A DNA stretch of 64,000 nt, from the NCBI RefSeq assembly GCF_002483235.1, contig NZ_DLHN01000024.1, forward strand, positions 1-64,000, read 5' to 3'. The notes beneath the pieces were generated by a model, which was not told the origin of the DNA, made no database searches, and worked only from the letters and a program-made list of their open reading frames with translations. Below are positions 44,483-53,512 of the stretch, one piece after another. Source of the stretch: Pedobacter glucosidilyticus. GTDB lineage: Bacteria > Bacteroidota > Bacteroidia > Sphingobacteriales > Sphingobacteriaceae. Numbering within the stretch: the stretch's first letter is position 1; every line of letters starts with the position of its first letter. A program made the translations under genes and the position numbers.

Positions 44483-45604
44483 ATGCTAATAAAAGAGGTA
44501 AGCTCTATAAAAGATAAACAACAGTTTTTAAACGTTGCAAAGGCTATTTACAAAGATGATGAACATTGGGTTTGCCCATTAGACCAGGATATTGAAGCAG
44601 TATTTGATGCTAAGAAAAACAATTTCCATAACCATGGTAAAGTTATCCGTTGGCTTTTATATGATGATAACCAAACTTGTATTGGCAGAATAGCAGCTTT
44701 TATAAATGATAAAAAAGCCTATACTTTTGAACAAGCAACTGGAGGTATAGGATTTATAGAATGTATTGATAATCCAGAAGCTTTTAAACTATTGTTTGAT
44801 ACTGCTCAAAATTGGTTAAAAAACAATGGCATGGAAGCTATGGATGGCCCTATCAATTTTGGTGAAAATGATAATTTTTGGGGCTTATTGATAGAAGGAT
44901 TCTCACATCCATCTTATGGCATGAATTACCATAAACCATATTACAAAAAGCATTTTGAAGATTATGGTTTTAAAACAATTTATGAACAAATCACCAATCA
45001 TTTAGCCGTAAAAAAACCTTTTCCAGAGCGCTTTACAAAAATTGCAAATTGGGTTGCAAAAAAAGATGGTTACAGCTTTAAGCATTTAGATACCAAAAAC
45101 TTTGAAAAGTTTGCATCAGATTTTATGGAAATTTATAATGATGCCTGGAAAAATTTCCCTAACTTTTCTCCCATCAAATACGAAACAGTTCTGGAAAGTT
45201 TCAATAAAATGAAATTAATTATGGACCCTAAACTGATTTGGTTTGCTTATGTTAATGATGAACCAGCCTCTTTTGTGGTTATTTTACCAGATGCTAATCT
45301 CATGATTAAGCCCCTTAAAGGTAAATTAGGACTCATAGAAAAACTTAAATTTCTTTATTATAAAACAAAAGGGGTAAACAGAATGAGAGCTATTGTAATG
45401 GGAACAAAAGAAAAATTCCAGAAACATGGATTAGAATCAGCTCTTTTTATAAAATTGAAAGAATATGTTTTACCATTAAACCAGTATGATGAGTTAGAAC
45501 TATCATGGGTAGGAGATTTTAACGATAAAATGTTGGCTATCCATGAAGCTACCGGAGCTACATTTGGTAAAAGACACGCCACAATGAGATTTAAATTCCC
45601 ATAA
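44483..45604 (+). CDS. GNAT-like N-acetyltransferase family protein (YghO-like)
   Basis: 373 aa. Two acyltransferase-like halves are visible: the N-terminal half with WVCPLDQDIEAVFDAKKNNF and AMDGPINFGENDNFWGLLIEGF, and the C-terminal half with WFAYVNDEPASFVVILPDANLM and MGTKEKFQKHGLESALFIKLKEY, an acetyl-CoA-binding type segment. The pattern resembles the YghO group of GNAT proteins, whose substrate is unknown. It is a single gene ended by a bidirectional terminator. Confidence 0.7.
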   Translation: MLIKEVSSIKDKQQFLNVAKAIYKDDEHWVCPLDQDIEAVFDAKKNNFHNHGKVIRWLLYDDNQTCIGRIAAFINDKKAYTFEQATGGIGFIECIDNPEAFKLLFDTAQNWLKNNGMEAMDGPINFGENDNFWGLLIEGFSHPSYGMNYHKPYYKKHFEDYGFKTIYEQITNHLAVKKPFPERFTKIANWVAKKDGYSFKHLDTKNFEKFASDFMEIYNDAWKNFPNFSPIKYETVLESFNKMKLIMDPKLIWFAYVNDEPASFVVILPDANLMIKPLKGKLGLIEKLKFLYYKTKGVNRMRAIVMGTKEKFQKHGLESALFIKLKEYVLPLNQYDELELSWVGDFNDKMLAIHEATGATFGKRHATMRFKFP

Positions 45605-45610
45605 AAAAAC

Positions 45611-45634
45611 AGAGAGGGCTTAATTGCCCTCTCT
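45611..45634. terminator. Bidirectional terminator
   Basis: Nine-base stem AGAGAGGGC/GCCCTCTCT with loop TTAATT, flanked by an A run on the left. It separates the convergent GNAT-like and XRE genes. Confidence 0.8.
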
Positions 45635-45641
45635 ATAAATT

Positions 45642-45983
45642 TTATGCAAAAGATTTCATATTTCTAATCTCCTCATAAAGCTCTATTACTTTTTTCTGAA
45701 GATCGATAACTTCCGATTCTCTTTCTTGCAGCTTTTTAGTAATCATTTCAAGATCAGATGCGTACTTTAATTCCTGCTCCGGATCATTGTAAGTTAATAA
45801 CTGAACCACAGTCATATCAAATAAAGCAGATATTTGCTCTAGTCTTGATAAATTTACATCTGTAATTCCTGTTTCAATTTTTGAAAAAGCAGGAATAGAA
45901 ATATCTAATTGCTTAGAAACATCTTCCTGGCTCCACCCTTTTTGGTGTCTTAATAATCTGATTTTTTTTCCTAATAACTTCAT
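45642..45983 (-). CDS. XRE-type helix-turn-helix regulator with coiled coil
   Basis: 113 aa. Residues 4-62 form a Cro/CI-type HTH (IRLLRHQKGWSQEDVSKQLDISIPAFSKIETG). Residues about 75-108 form a charged coiled coil (EMITKKLQERESEVIDLQKKVIELYEEI) that should mediate dimerisation. It is a putative DNA-binding regulator; the target is unknown. It is leftward, 76 bases downstream of mpl. Confidence 0.85.
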   Translation of the reverse strand: MKLLGKKIRLLRHQKGWSQEDVSKQLDISIPAFSKIETGITDVNLSRLEQISALFDMTVVQLLTYNDPEQELKYASDLEMITKKLQERESEVIDLQKKVIELYEEIRNMKSFA

Positions 45984-46059
45984 CTTTAACCTTACTAAAA
46001 AACTTTTTTAACCTTTAAATTTATTAAAAATTTGACAGGTGTCAAAAATAATATAAAAA

Positions 46060-47427
46060 TTAATTGTATAGCAATTTTTTTGCTAATGTAACTAAATCAA
46101 TACCTCCAAAATTACCTGAGCTCATTAACAATAAATTAGCATCTCTTAACTCAAACGTTAACAAGTAGGCTTTTATTTTTTCAGGCTGATTAAAAAACTT
46201 TATATCTTTTGATTTAAAAGCATCAAAGATTTCTTGTTCTGTAAAAGCCTCCATACCTTTTTGTTTTAACACTTTGTCATCTATTAAGACTATTGCCTCA
46301 TCCGCATGGTTTAATGTATACGCATATTCATTTAAAAAGTTTCTGTTTAAACTAGAAAAAGTATGTAATTCTATACATGCAATTAATTTTCTTTCTGGAT
46401 ATTGTTGTTTTACAGCCTCAACAGTAGCTTTAAGCTTAGATGGCGAATGGGCAAAATCTTTATAAATTACTGCATCATCATTTTCTGCTAGCTTTTCTAA
46501 TCTTCTAGCTGCTCCTTTAAAAGATTTTATGGCCTCATAAAATTCCTTTTCATTAATTCCAGCTTCTAAACATGCTAATTTAGCCGCGTTTAAATTCATT
46601 AAATTATGCGCACCAAATATTTCTAAGGGTAACTGCTCTTTCTCACTATCCAACAGAAATGTTTTCCCAAATTTTATGATAGCTTCATGCGCCACATAAG
46701 GAAGAATTTTTAAAGATTTGATATTGCTATAATTATTTACCAAAGCTTTAAGAGCTGCATCATCTTCACAATAAATTAAGGTTCCATCAGGCTCTATCGT
46801 ATCTATAAACTTCGTAAACTGCTCCTTATAATTCTCAAAAGTGGGAAACACATTGATATGATCCCAGGCTACACCGCTGATTATACCCACATGCGCTTTA
46901 TACAAATGAAACTTTGGTCTTCTATCAATAGGTGATGCTAAATACTCATCTCCCTCAATAATGATCAATGGAGCATCAGATAAACCAACCATATTATCAA
47001 AACCTTCTATTTGTGCACCTACCAGATAATCAAAATCTTTTTTATGGTACTTTAATACATGAAGAATCATGGAGGTTATGGTTGTTTTACCATGACTGCC
47101 ACCAACTACAATACGCTTCTTCTGTTTTGATTGCTCATAAATATATTCAGGATAAGAATAAATAGGAATGTTTAAGGCCTGAGCTTTCAAAAGTTCAGGA
47201 TTATCTGCTTTAGCATGCATCCCTAAAATAACAGCGTCAAGATCAGCGCTAATATTCGTTTCATGCCAACCTTCTGCCACGGGTAACAAACCATGTTTCG
47301 CTAATCTGGATTTTGATGGTTCAAAAACAACATCATCAGAACCTGTAACCTTAAATCCTTTTAAATGTAGTGCAATAGCCAAATTATGCATAGCAGCACC
47401 CCCAATGGCGATAAAATGTACTCTCAA
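46060..47427 (-). CDS. mpl: UDP-N-acetylmuramate--L-Ala-gamma-D-Glu-meso-DAP ligase
   Basis: 455 aa Mur ligase. N-terminal nucleotide-sugar domain (HFIAIGGAAMHNLAIALHLKG), ATP P-loop GGSHGKTTITSM, central domain with IIEGDEYLASPIDRRPKF and the C-terminal domain with YKDFAHSPSKLKATVEAV. The N-terminus and DEYLAS region fit Mpl rather than MurC. It re-attaches the recycled tripeptide to UDP-MurNAc in peptidoglycan recycling in the cytoplasm. It starts 6 bases after prmA. Confidence 0.9.
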   Translation of the reverse strand: MRVHFIAIGGAAMHNLAIALHLKGFKVTGSDDVVFEPSKSRLAKHGLLPVAEGWHETNISADLDAVILGMHAKADNPELLKAQALNIPIYSYPEYIYEQSKQKKRIVVGGSHGKTTITSMILHVLKYHKKDFDYLVGAQIEGFDNMVGLSDAPLIIIEGDEYLASPIDRRPKFHLYKAHVGIISGVAWDHINVFPTFENYKEQFTKFIDTIEPDGTLIYCEDDAALKALVNNYSNIKSLKILPYVAHEAIIKFGKTFLLDSEKEQLPLEIFGAHNLMNLNAAKLACLEAGINEKEFYEAIKSFKGAARRLEKLAENDDAVIYKDFAHSPSKLKATVEAVKQQYPERKLIACIELHTFSSLNRNFLNEYAYTLNHADEAIVLIDDKVLKQKGMEAFTEQEIFDAFKSKDIKFFNQPEKIKAYLLTFELRDANLLLMSSGNFGGIDLVTLAKKLLYN

Positions 47428-47433
47428 AATTTT

Positions 47434-48270
47434 TTATTTTATAAATTTAGCTGAAACCCAATTATTTAACTCCTTATGCGAAATAAATTTCAAATCATAC
47501 TTTCTAGCTTCGTCAACAATGATTTCTAAATCTGGTTCCTGATAAAAACCACTCATAAACAACTCTCCACCTGCTTTTAACGCAGTAGCATAGCGCTCTA
47601 TTTGGTCTAGCAGAATATTTCTATTGATGTTAGCCAAAATAACATCATAAGTTTTGTTTGGAATAACCTCTTTAGAACCACAAATGGCCGTAAGATTTTG
47701 AATATCATTTAAGACAGCATTTTCTAAAGCACTATCATAACTCAATTCATCGTAATCTATAGCGTCTACTTCTTTTGCACCTAGTTTAGAAGCCAGAATA
47801 GCCAAAATACCCGTACCGCAACCCATATCTAAAACAGTTTTATCTTTCAACTCCGTTTCTAATAACCATTCTAACATTAAAACTGTAGTTTGATGATGCC
47901 CAGTACCAAAAGCCATTTTTGGGTCTATCACAATCTCATAAGCAAAATGCGGCTTAGGCTCATGAAAAGTTGCTCTAATGTAAATCTGATCTTTTAATTC
48001 TATCGGAGAAAAATTGCTTTCCCACACTTCATTCCAGTTCTTCTGAGGAATAAGATTGATTTCATAATTAAAAGTAAACATTTCATGGTAAGCCTTTAAA
48101 GCCTGATCTATTTGCTCTTTATTAAAATCTACCGATTTTATGTAAGCTTTAAAGCCTAAATCTGTTTCTTCAAAAGTATCAAAACCTATTCCTGCAAGCT
48201 CATTAATCAGTAAATCTTGATGAAAATCTTCGGCAGAAATAAGGGTAAATACCAATTCGTAATAGTTCAT
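47434..48270 (-). CDS. prmA: Ribosomal protein L11 methyltransferase
   Basis: 278 aa. N-terminal substrate domain, then a class I SAM methyltransferase fold: MAFGTGHHQTT, motif I VLDMGCGTGILAILASKLGA, DAIDYDELS, and the post-motif DVILANINRNIL typical of PrmA. It trimethylates ribosomal protein L11. It is between tpiA, with a terminator in between, and mpl, which follows after 6 bases. Confidence 0.93.
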   Translation of the reverse strand: MNYYELVFTLISAEDFHQDLLINELAGIGFDTFEETDLGFKAYIKSVDFNKEQIDQALKAYHEMFTFNYEINLIPQKNWNEVWESNFSPIELKDQIYIRATFHEPKPHFAYEIVIDPKMAFGTGHHQTTVLMLEWLLETELKDKTVLDMGCGTGILAILASKLGAKEVDAIDYDELSYDSALENAVLNDIQNLTAICGSKEVIPNKTYDVILANINRNILLDQIERYATALKAGGELFMSGFYQEPDLEIIVDEARKYDLKFISHKELNNWVSAKFIK

Positions 48271-48285
48271 GATGATGAGTTTATG

Positions 48286-48329
48286 GCAAAAAAAAACTTA
48301 CAGCTATTGATAAATATACTGTAAGTTTT
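48286..48329 (-). terminator. Terminator after tpiA
   Basis: 11-base stem AAAACTTACAG/CTGTAAGTTTT with a 15-base loop. On the minus strand it is followed by a long T run (A run at 48287-48296), so it ends the tpiA transcript. Confidence 0.8.
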
Positions 48330-48347
48330 GAAATTTTAAGATGAAGA

Positions 48348-49115
48348 TTATTGATTGAAAACTTTTACGATATCTAAAAAATCTCTGGATTTTAATGATG
48401 CCCCTCCAATTAAACCACCATCAATATCTGTTTGGGAGAATAATTCAGCCGCATTTTTAGGATTACAACTGCCACCGTACAAAATGGTGGTTGCCTCTGC
48501 AATAGCTTCACCATATTTAGCAGCTATTTCTTTTCTAATAAAAGCATGGACTTCTTGTGCTTGTTCAGAAGAAGCTGTAACACCTGTACCGATAGCCCAA
48601 ACAGGCTCGTAAGCAATCACTAATTTAGAAAAATCTGCTGCTGATAAATGGAAAGTTGCTTCCGCTAACTGTGATTTAATGATATCGAAATGCTTACCAC
48701 TCTCGCGTTCTTCTAAAGTCTCTCCTATACAAAATATAGGTTTTATGTTGTTCTTTAATGCGATATCAGTCTTCTTAGCTAAAAGCGCATTATCCTCACC
48801 AAAATACTGTCTGCGTTCTGAGTGACCTAAAATCACATACTGAACGCCTATAGATGTAAGCATACCAGCAGAAATTTCTCCTGTATAAGCCCCAGACTCT
48901 TCCTGATGACAGTTTTGAGCACCAACAGCAACCTTTTGATTACCCTTACCTAAAGCTACTAAGCTATGTAAATGGATATAAGGTGCGCAAACAACAACCT
49001 CTTGCTGACCTTGTACCTCGTCATTTACCATATTTACTACCTCAGAAAATAAACTCATTCCTTCGGTATAATCTTTATTCATTTTCCAGTTTCCTGCAAC
49101 TATTTTTTTTCTCAT
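48348..49115 (-). CDS. tpiA: Triosephosphate isomerase
   Basis: 255 aa, standard length. Catalytic residues are visible: Lys in NWKMN, His in LGHSERR, Glu in IAYEPVWAIGTG, and the phosphate loop GGSCNPKNA and GGLIGGASL. It interconverts dihydroxyacetone phosphate and glyceraldehyde 3-phosphate in glycolysis. It is 1 base from the preceding GlmU-like gene, so it is co-transcribed with it. Confidence 0.98.
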   Translation of the reverse strand: MRKKIVAGNWKMNKDYTEGMSLFSEVVNMVNDEVQGQQEVVVCAPYIHLHSLVALGKGNQKVAVGAQNCHQEESGAYTGEISAGMLTSIGVQYVILGHSERRQYFGEDNALLAKKTDIALKNNIKPIFCIGETLEERESGKHFDIIKSQLAEATFHLSAADFSKLVIAYEPVWAIGTGVTASSEQAQEVHAFIRKEIAAKYGEAIAEATTILYGGSCNPKNAAELFSQTDIDGGLIGGASLKSRDFLDIVKVFNQ

Positions 49116-49116
49116 G

Positions 49117-50301
49117 TTAAAATCTTCTGTATGCTTCTGTATAATTGAAAATATGTGTTAATATATCCTTTTCAACATCATTAAAGATGTGATCTCTTCT
49201 TTTAAAAACTTCCTCTGCGGTAATAAACATTTTTTTTAATTGATAAACCTCAAAACCATGTGCACCACCCCAGGCAAAATCCGGCACAAAGTTTCTAGGG
49301 AAACCCGCACCAAATACATTAGCACTAACACCCACTACAGTTCCTGTATTAAACATGGTATTGATACCGCATTTGGAATGGTCTGCCATGATTAAGCCGC
49401 AAAATTGCAAACCAGTTTTTCTAAATCTTTGGCTGTTATAATCCCATAGTTTTACCTCGTCGTAATTATTTTTGAGATTAGAGTTATTAGAATCCGCACC
49501 TATGTTACACCACTCTCCTACAACAGCATTTCCTAAATAACCATCATGCCCTTTTGATGAGCGCCCCCAGATAACAGCATTATTAATTTCTCCACCAACT
49601 CTACAATAAGGACCAATAGTTGTACCTCCGTATATTTTACCTCCCATTTTTACCTGAGAATCATGACAAAGGGCAAAACTACCTCTTATATGTGTACCTT
49701 CCCAAACCTGCGCATTTTTACCCAAATATATAGGCCCATTTTTAGTATTAAATGAAGAGCATTCTGCTTCCACACCTTCTTCAACAAAAATATGCTCACC
49801 TATAATGGTATTGGTACTACTTAAAGTAGCCGATGTTCTGTTTTTGGTTAACAAATCAAAATCAGCACTGATTTCCTGGGCATTATATTTAAAAATATCC
49901 TCAGGATAAACCAATTTAGTAAAAGTACTTTCAAAATTTACCCGAGCGTATTTGCCTAAATCATGAAGATTAAAAGCTTTTGCATCAGTATCAGCTAATT
50001 TAATAGCAATAACAACATGGTCTTTTACTAAAAGCTCTGCCTCTTTTAAAGCATCAATGGCTTCTAACAAAGATTTATTTGGAAGAACAGAACCATTAAT
50101 AAAAATATTTTGTGCTTGAATTAGAGTTGGATATTTGATCTGAAGATAATCTTTGGTTAAGTAAGATGATTCTTGTTGTAGATAATGCTCCCATTTTTTT
50201 GAAATGGTGAGTATACCAATTCTAAGGTCTGCTACTGGGCGGGTAAATGTCAAAGGGAATAAACTTTCCCTGGATTGATCATCAAATAGAATGACTGCCA
50301 T
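49117..50301 (-). CDS. GlmU-like putative sugar nucleotidyltransferase with beta-helix
   Basis: 394 aa from Met at 50301 (MAVILFDDQSRESLFPLTFTRP). The N-terminal half resembles a degenerate nucleotidyltransferase, while the C-terminal half is a left-handed beta-helix of hexapeptide repeats (LGKNAQVWEGTHIRGSF, IGPYCRVGGEINNAVIWGRS, CGINTMFNTGTVVGVSANVFG). The family is conserved in Bacteroidota and annotated GlmU-like, but the activity is not established: the classical LAAGxGTRM loop is absent. An upstream in-frame Met at 50316 is less likely. tpiA follows after 1 base. Confidence 0.75.
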   Translation of the reverse strand: MAVILFDDQSRESLFPLTFTRPVADLRIGILTISKKWEHYLQQESSYLTKDYLQIKYPTLIQAQNIFINGSVLPNKSLLEAIDALKEAELLVKDHVVIAIKLADTDAKAFNLHDLGKYARVNFESTFTKLVYPEDIFKYNAQEISADFDLLTKNRTSATLSSTNTIIGEHIFVEEGVEAECSSFNTKNGPIYLGKNAQVWEGTHIRGSFALCHDSQVKMGGKIYGGTTIGPYCRVGGEINNAVIWGRSSKGHDGYLGNAVVGEWCNIGADSNNSNLKNNYDEVKLWDYNSQRFRKTGLQFCGLIMADHSKCGINTMFNTGTVVGVSANVFGAGFPRNFVPDFAWGGAHGFEVYQLKKMFITAEEVFKRRDHIFNDVEKDILTHIFNYTEAYRRF

Positions 50302-50311
50302 GCTGCAAAAA

Positions 50312-50345
50312 AACAAAAAAGTCCCGACAAATTAGCCGGGACTTT
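50312..50345 (-). terminator. Terminator after rpmE2
   Basis: Stem AAAGTCCCG/CGGGACTTT (10-base loop), followed on the minus strand by a T-rich run. It ends the rpmE2 transcript before the GlmU-like gene. Confidence 0.8.
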
Positions 50346-50369
50346 ATAAAAAATATCTTTTTTATAAAA

Positions 50370-50618
50370 TTATTTTTTTGCGTAACGATTTTTGAATTTA
50401 TCAATACGTCCGGCAGTATCTACCAACTTCATTTTACCAGTGTAAAAAGGGTGTGAAGTATGAGAAATCTCTAATTTTACTAGAGGATACTCATTACCGT
50501 CTTCCCATTTAACGGTTTCGTTTGTATTGATACAAGATTTAGTTAAGAAAGCATATTCGTTAGACATATCTTTAAAAACAACTAATCTGTAGTTTGATGG
50601 ATGCAAATCTTTTTTCAT
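50370..50618 (-). CDS. rpmE2: 50S ribosomal protein L31, type B
   Basis: 82 aa. Matches the type B form (MKKDLHPSNYRLVVFKDMSN, then ISHTSHPFYTGKMKLVDTAGRIDKFKNRY). It lacks the zinc-binding cysteine pairs of the C+ type A protein, as in other type B forms. It is a component of the large ribosomal subunit. It is a monocistronic gene with a clear promoter and terminator. Confidence 0.95.
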   Translation of the reverse strand: MKKDLHPSNYRLVVFKDMSNEYAFLTKSCINTNETVKWEDGNEYPLVKLEISHTSHPFYTGKMKLVDTAGRIDKFKNRYAKK

Positions 50619-50656
50619 TATATTTCAGTTCCTTTCAGTCCCATTTTTAAGAGGGG

Positions 50657-50689
50657 CAAATATATTAATTTATTATCTGAAAAATCAAA
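50657..50689 (-). promoter_or_regulatory. rpmE2 promoter
   Basis: On the coding strand: TTTG (complement of 50686-50689), 21-base spacer, perfect TATATTTG (complement of 50657-50664). The leader before the ATG is about 30 bases. Confidence 0.65.
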
Positions 50690-50710
50690 TGAATTCTACT
50701 TTTTTTTGAA

Positions 50711-51112
50711 TTACCCTATTTGCTGGCAAATTTCTATCAAAACACCCTTAGTATTTTTAGGATGTAAGAAGGCAATCCATTTATCATCAGCACCTTTTCT
50801 GGGTTCAGGATTAATCAGTTCATAACCTAAAGCTTGCAGTCTTTTAATCTCTTCAAAAATATCATCAACTTCAAAAGCCAAATGATGCACCCCCTCCCCT
50901 TTCTTATTTATGAATTTAGCAATAGCACTTTCATCACTTAATGCTTCCAAGAGTTCAATTTTACTTTCTCCGGCTTGTAAAAAAACAGTTCTCACTTGTT
51001 GTTCTGGCACATCTTCCTCTTTGTAAACTTTCGTATTCATGACAGCTTCAAAAACCGGGATAGCATCTTTCAAATTCCGTACTGCAATACCTACGTGGTC
51101 TAATTTCTTCAT
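50711..51112 (-). CDS. mce: Methylmalonyl-CoA epimerase
   Basis: 133 aa from the third Met of the frame (MKKLDHVGIAV); starts at 51118 and 51112 are both possible. VOC-fold metalloenzyme: DHVGIAV with the first metal His, VHHLAFEVDD with the second, and VLIEICQ with the Glu ligand. It epimerises 2R/2S methylmalonyl-CoA in propionate metabolism. The mutase genes are not nearby. It is divergent from iscS. Confidence 0.93.
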   Translation of the reverse strand: MKKLDHVGIAVRNLKDAIPVFEAVMNTKVYKEEDVPEQQVRTVFLQAGESKIELLEALSDESAIAKFINKKGEGVHHLAFEVDDIFEEIKRLQALGYELINPEPRKGADDKWIAFLHPKNTKGVLIEICQQIG

Positions 51113-51190
51113 ACTCAAAATTGCATTTTTATGACTAATTTACCTATAGCTATATAGACAATATATATACCCTCTCCAAAACTTTTTTCT

Positions 51191-51198
51191 TATCTTTG
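51191..51198 (+). promoter_or_regulatory. iscS -7 element
   Basis: Perfect TATCTTTG 36 bases before the iscS ATG. No good -33 element at the expected distance. Confidence 0.45.
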
Positions 51199-51233
51199 TT
51201 GTTGATTTAAAATAATTCTAAATAATACACAAG

Positions 51234-52448
51234 ATGTTAACTACACCTATATATCTAGATAATAATGCAACAACGCCGATGGACCCTAGGGTACTAGAAG
51301 CGATGCTACCTTATTTTACTCAAAAATTTGGAAATGCTGCCAGCAGAAACCATCCATTTGGTTGGGTTGCAGAAGAGGCTGTTGATTATGCTCGTGAACA
51401 AGTTGCAAAATTGATTGGTGCCTCAGAAAAAGAAATCATTTTCACTTCTGGTGCTACAGAGTCTGACAACTTAGCCATCAAAGGCGTTTACGAAATGTAT
51501 AAAGATAAGGGTAATCATATCATTACTTTAACAACAGAACACAAAGCTGTTTTAGATACCTGTAAACATTTAGAAAAACTAGGCGCTCAGGTTACTTACC
51601 TTGAAGTAGAGTCTGATGGTTTAGTTGACTTACAAAAATTAGAGGCTGCCATGACTCCGCAAACCATCTTAGTTTCTGTGATGTACGGAAATAACGAAAT
51701 TGGTGTTATCCAACCTATAAAAGAAATATCTGCTATAGCACACAAACACGGAGCCTTATTTTTTTCTGATGCTACACAAGCAGTAGGTAAAATACCTGTT
51801 AATGTAAATGAAGATGGTATTGATTTGATGGCTTTTACAGGTCATAAAATGTACGGCCCAAAAGGTGTTGGTGCACTCTACGTAAGAAGAAAAAATCCAA
51901 GAGTTAAGGTAACATCTCAAATGGATGGCGGTGGCCATGAAAGAGGTATGCGTTCTGGTACATTAAATGTTCCTGGTATTGTGGGCTTTGGTAAAGCTTG
52001 CGAACTTTGCCAGTTAGAAATGGAACAAGACGCTAAAAGACTTTCTGCTTTAAGAGATAAACTAGAAAATAGTTTATTAGAATTAGAAGAGTCTTACGTT
52101 AATGGTAACAAAGCAAACAGATTGCCACACACAACCAACATCTCTTTCAAATACGTTGAAGGAGAAGGTTTGATGATGGCCATGAAAGATATGGCAGTTT
52201 CTTCTGGTTCTGCTTGTACATCAGCATCTTTAGAACCTTCTTATGTATTAAAAAATCTTGGTTTATCTGATGATTTAGCACACTCTTCTATCAGATTTGG
52301 ATTAGGACGCTTTACAACAGAAGAAGAAGTTGATTTTGCAATAGAAAATACTAAGAAAGCTGTTAACCACTTAAGAGAACTTTCTCCGCTTTGGGAAATG
52401 TTTAAAGAAGGAATAGACTTAGATTCTATTGAATGGGCAGAACATTAA
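51234..52448 (+). CDS. iscS: IscS-type cysteine desulfurase
   Basis: 404 aa. The PLP lysine is Lys205 (FTGHKMYGPKG) and the persulfide Cys is Cys328 (SSGSACTSASLEPS), at the same positions as in E. coli IscS. The N-terminus is IYLDNNATTPMDP, and GATESDNLAIKG follows. It removes sulfur from cysteine as a persulfide and hands it to IscU for Fe-S clusters and to tRNA thiolation. It is first of the iscS-iscU-iscA group. No iscR lies upstream. Confidence 0.97.
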   Translation: MLTTPIYLDNNATTPMDPRVLEAMLPYFTQKFGNAASRNHPFGWVAEEAVDYAREQVAKLIGASEKEIIFTSGATESDNLAIKGVYEMYKDKGNHIITLTTEHKAVLDTCKHLEKLGAQVTYLEVESDGLVDLQKLEAAMTPQTILVSVMYGNNEIGVIQPIKEISAIAHKHGALFFSDATQAVGKIPVNVNEDGIDLMAFTGHKMYGPKGVGALYVRRKNPRVKVTSQMDGGGHERGMRSGTLNVPGIVGFGKACELCQLEMEQDAKRLSALRDKLENSLLELEESYVNGNKANRLPHTTNISFKYVEGEGLMMAMKDMAVSSGSACTSASLEPSYVLKNLGLSDDLAHSSIRFGLGRFTTEEEVDFAIENTKKAVNHLRELSPLWEMFKEGIDLDSIEWAEH

Positions 52449-52579
52449 TCTTAATTACGAATAAATGAATTACGATTTTAGATTTTCACTTATGAAACCT
52501 AAAATTAGATTAACATAAAAATGTAAACACTGATTTACGGCTCTAGATTGAAAGTCGTAAATCTTAAATCTTAAATAAA
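52449..52579. repeat. iscS-iscU spacer with TTAGATTTT/AAATCTTAA repeats
   Basis: 131 bases holding ATTACGATTTTAGATTTT near its left end and TCGTAAATCTTAAATCTTAAAT near its right end. These are partial inverted and direct repeats that could fold back. Similar words occur at 57419-57438. No gene is seen here. It probably shapes processing between iscS and iscU. Confidence 0.5.
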
Positions 52580-52993
52580 ATGGCATATTCAGATAAAGTA
52601 ATCGACCACTACAGTAACCCAAGAAACGTGGGTACTTTGGATAAAAGTAAAAAAAATGTGGGTACAGGTTTAGTTGGTGCACCAGAGTGTGGCGACGTTA
52701 TGCGCTTACAGATTGAAGTTGATGAAAACAATATCATTACCGATGCAAAGTTTAAAACTTTTGGTTGTGGTTCTGCAATTGCTTCTTCTTCTTTAGCTAC
52801 AGAGTGGTTAAAAGGTAAATCTATTGATGATGCTATCACTATTGATAACATGGATATTGTAGAAGAACTTGCTTTACCTCCGGTAAAAATTCACTGCTCA
52901 GTTTTAGCAGAAGATGCAATCAAGTCTGCAATCAATGATTACAGAGTTAAAAATGGTTTACCAGCTTTAGAGTTGGAAAAATCACATCATTAA
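52580..52993 (+). CDS. iscU: Fe-S cluster assembly scaffold IscU
   Basis: 137 aa. The cluster ligands are Cys37, Asp39, Cys63 and Cys106 (PECGD, FGCGSA, IHCSVLA). The LPPVK motif (residues 99-103), recognised by the HscA chaperone, is present. That agrees with the hscA gene at 58917. IscU builds [2Fe-2S] clusters with sulfur from IscS and passes them on with HscA/HscB help. Separated from iscS by a repeat-bearing spacer but probably the same transcript. Confidence 0.97.
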   Translation: MAYSDKVIDHYSNPRNVGTLDKSKKNVGTGLVGAPECGDVMRLQIEVDENNIITDAKFKTFGCGSAIASSSLATEWLKGKSIDDAITIDNMDIVEELALPPVKIHCSVLAEDAIKSAINDYRVKNGLPALELEKSHH

Positions 52994-53066
52994 TTTGTAT
53001 TGCGTTTAACGTATTGCGTAATGAGACTTCGCAGTACTCATTACTTAATACCCAATACTTAAAAAT
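52994..53066. repeat. iscU-iscA spacer hairpin (GTATTGCG...CAATAC type)
   Basis: An imperfect inverted repeat: GTATTGCGTAATGAG near 53015 pairs with CTCATTACTTAATACCCAATAC after a short loop. The repeated elements TGCGTAATGA and CATTACTTAATAC mark a fold-back unit of a kind typical of Sphingobacteriaceae intergenic DNA. Confidence 0.5.
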
Positions 53067-53393
53067 ATGGTTACAATAACAGATAAAGCAAAGCAAAAAG
53101 TAGAGGAGCTGATGTCAGAAGCTAACTTGGATAGTTCTTATTTTTTAAGAGTTTCTGTTAAAGGTGGCGGTTGTTCTGGTTTATCTTATAATATGGATTT
53201 TGATAACGAAACTCAAAAAGGAGATCAAGCTTTTGAAGATAAAGGAGTTAAGATTGTTTTAGACATGAAATCTTTTCTTTACTTAGCTGGCACCGAACTT
53301 GATTTTTCTGATGGTTTAAATGGCAAAGGATTTAACTTTATCAATCCAAACGCTAGCAGAACCTGCGGATGTGGCGAAAGTTTCTCTGTATAA
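53067..53393 (+). CDS. iscA: Fe-S assembly A-type carrier IscA
   Basis: 108 aa HesB/IscA family protein. Its three conserved cysteines are Cys36 (GGGCSGLSY), Cys100 and Cys102 (RTCGCGESFSV at the C-terminus). It carries and delivers Fe-S clusters, including for [4Fe-4S] proteins. It is the last gene of the isc group and is followed by a terminator. Confidence 0.96.
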   Translation: MVTITDKAKQKVEELMSEANLDSSYFLRVSVKGGGCSGLSYNMDFDNETQKGDQAFEDKGVKIVLDMKSFLYLAGTELDFSDGLNGKGFNFINPNASRTCGCGESFSV

Positions 53394-53416
53394 AGTATTA
53401 TTGATATTACAATATT

Positions 53417-53450
53417 AAAAGGCATTCTATAAAGGATGCCTTTTGTTGTT
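53417..53450 (+). terminator. Terminator after iscA
   Basis: Nine-base stem AAAAGGCAT/ATGCCTTTT with a 10-base loop, then a T-rich run. Confidence 0.75.
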
Positions 53451-53512
53451 TTATTACTTTAAATAACATAATATTGTCTTTAAACAACCCGTTATAAAAA
53501 GTCTTTATTAAA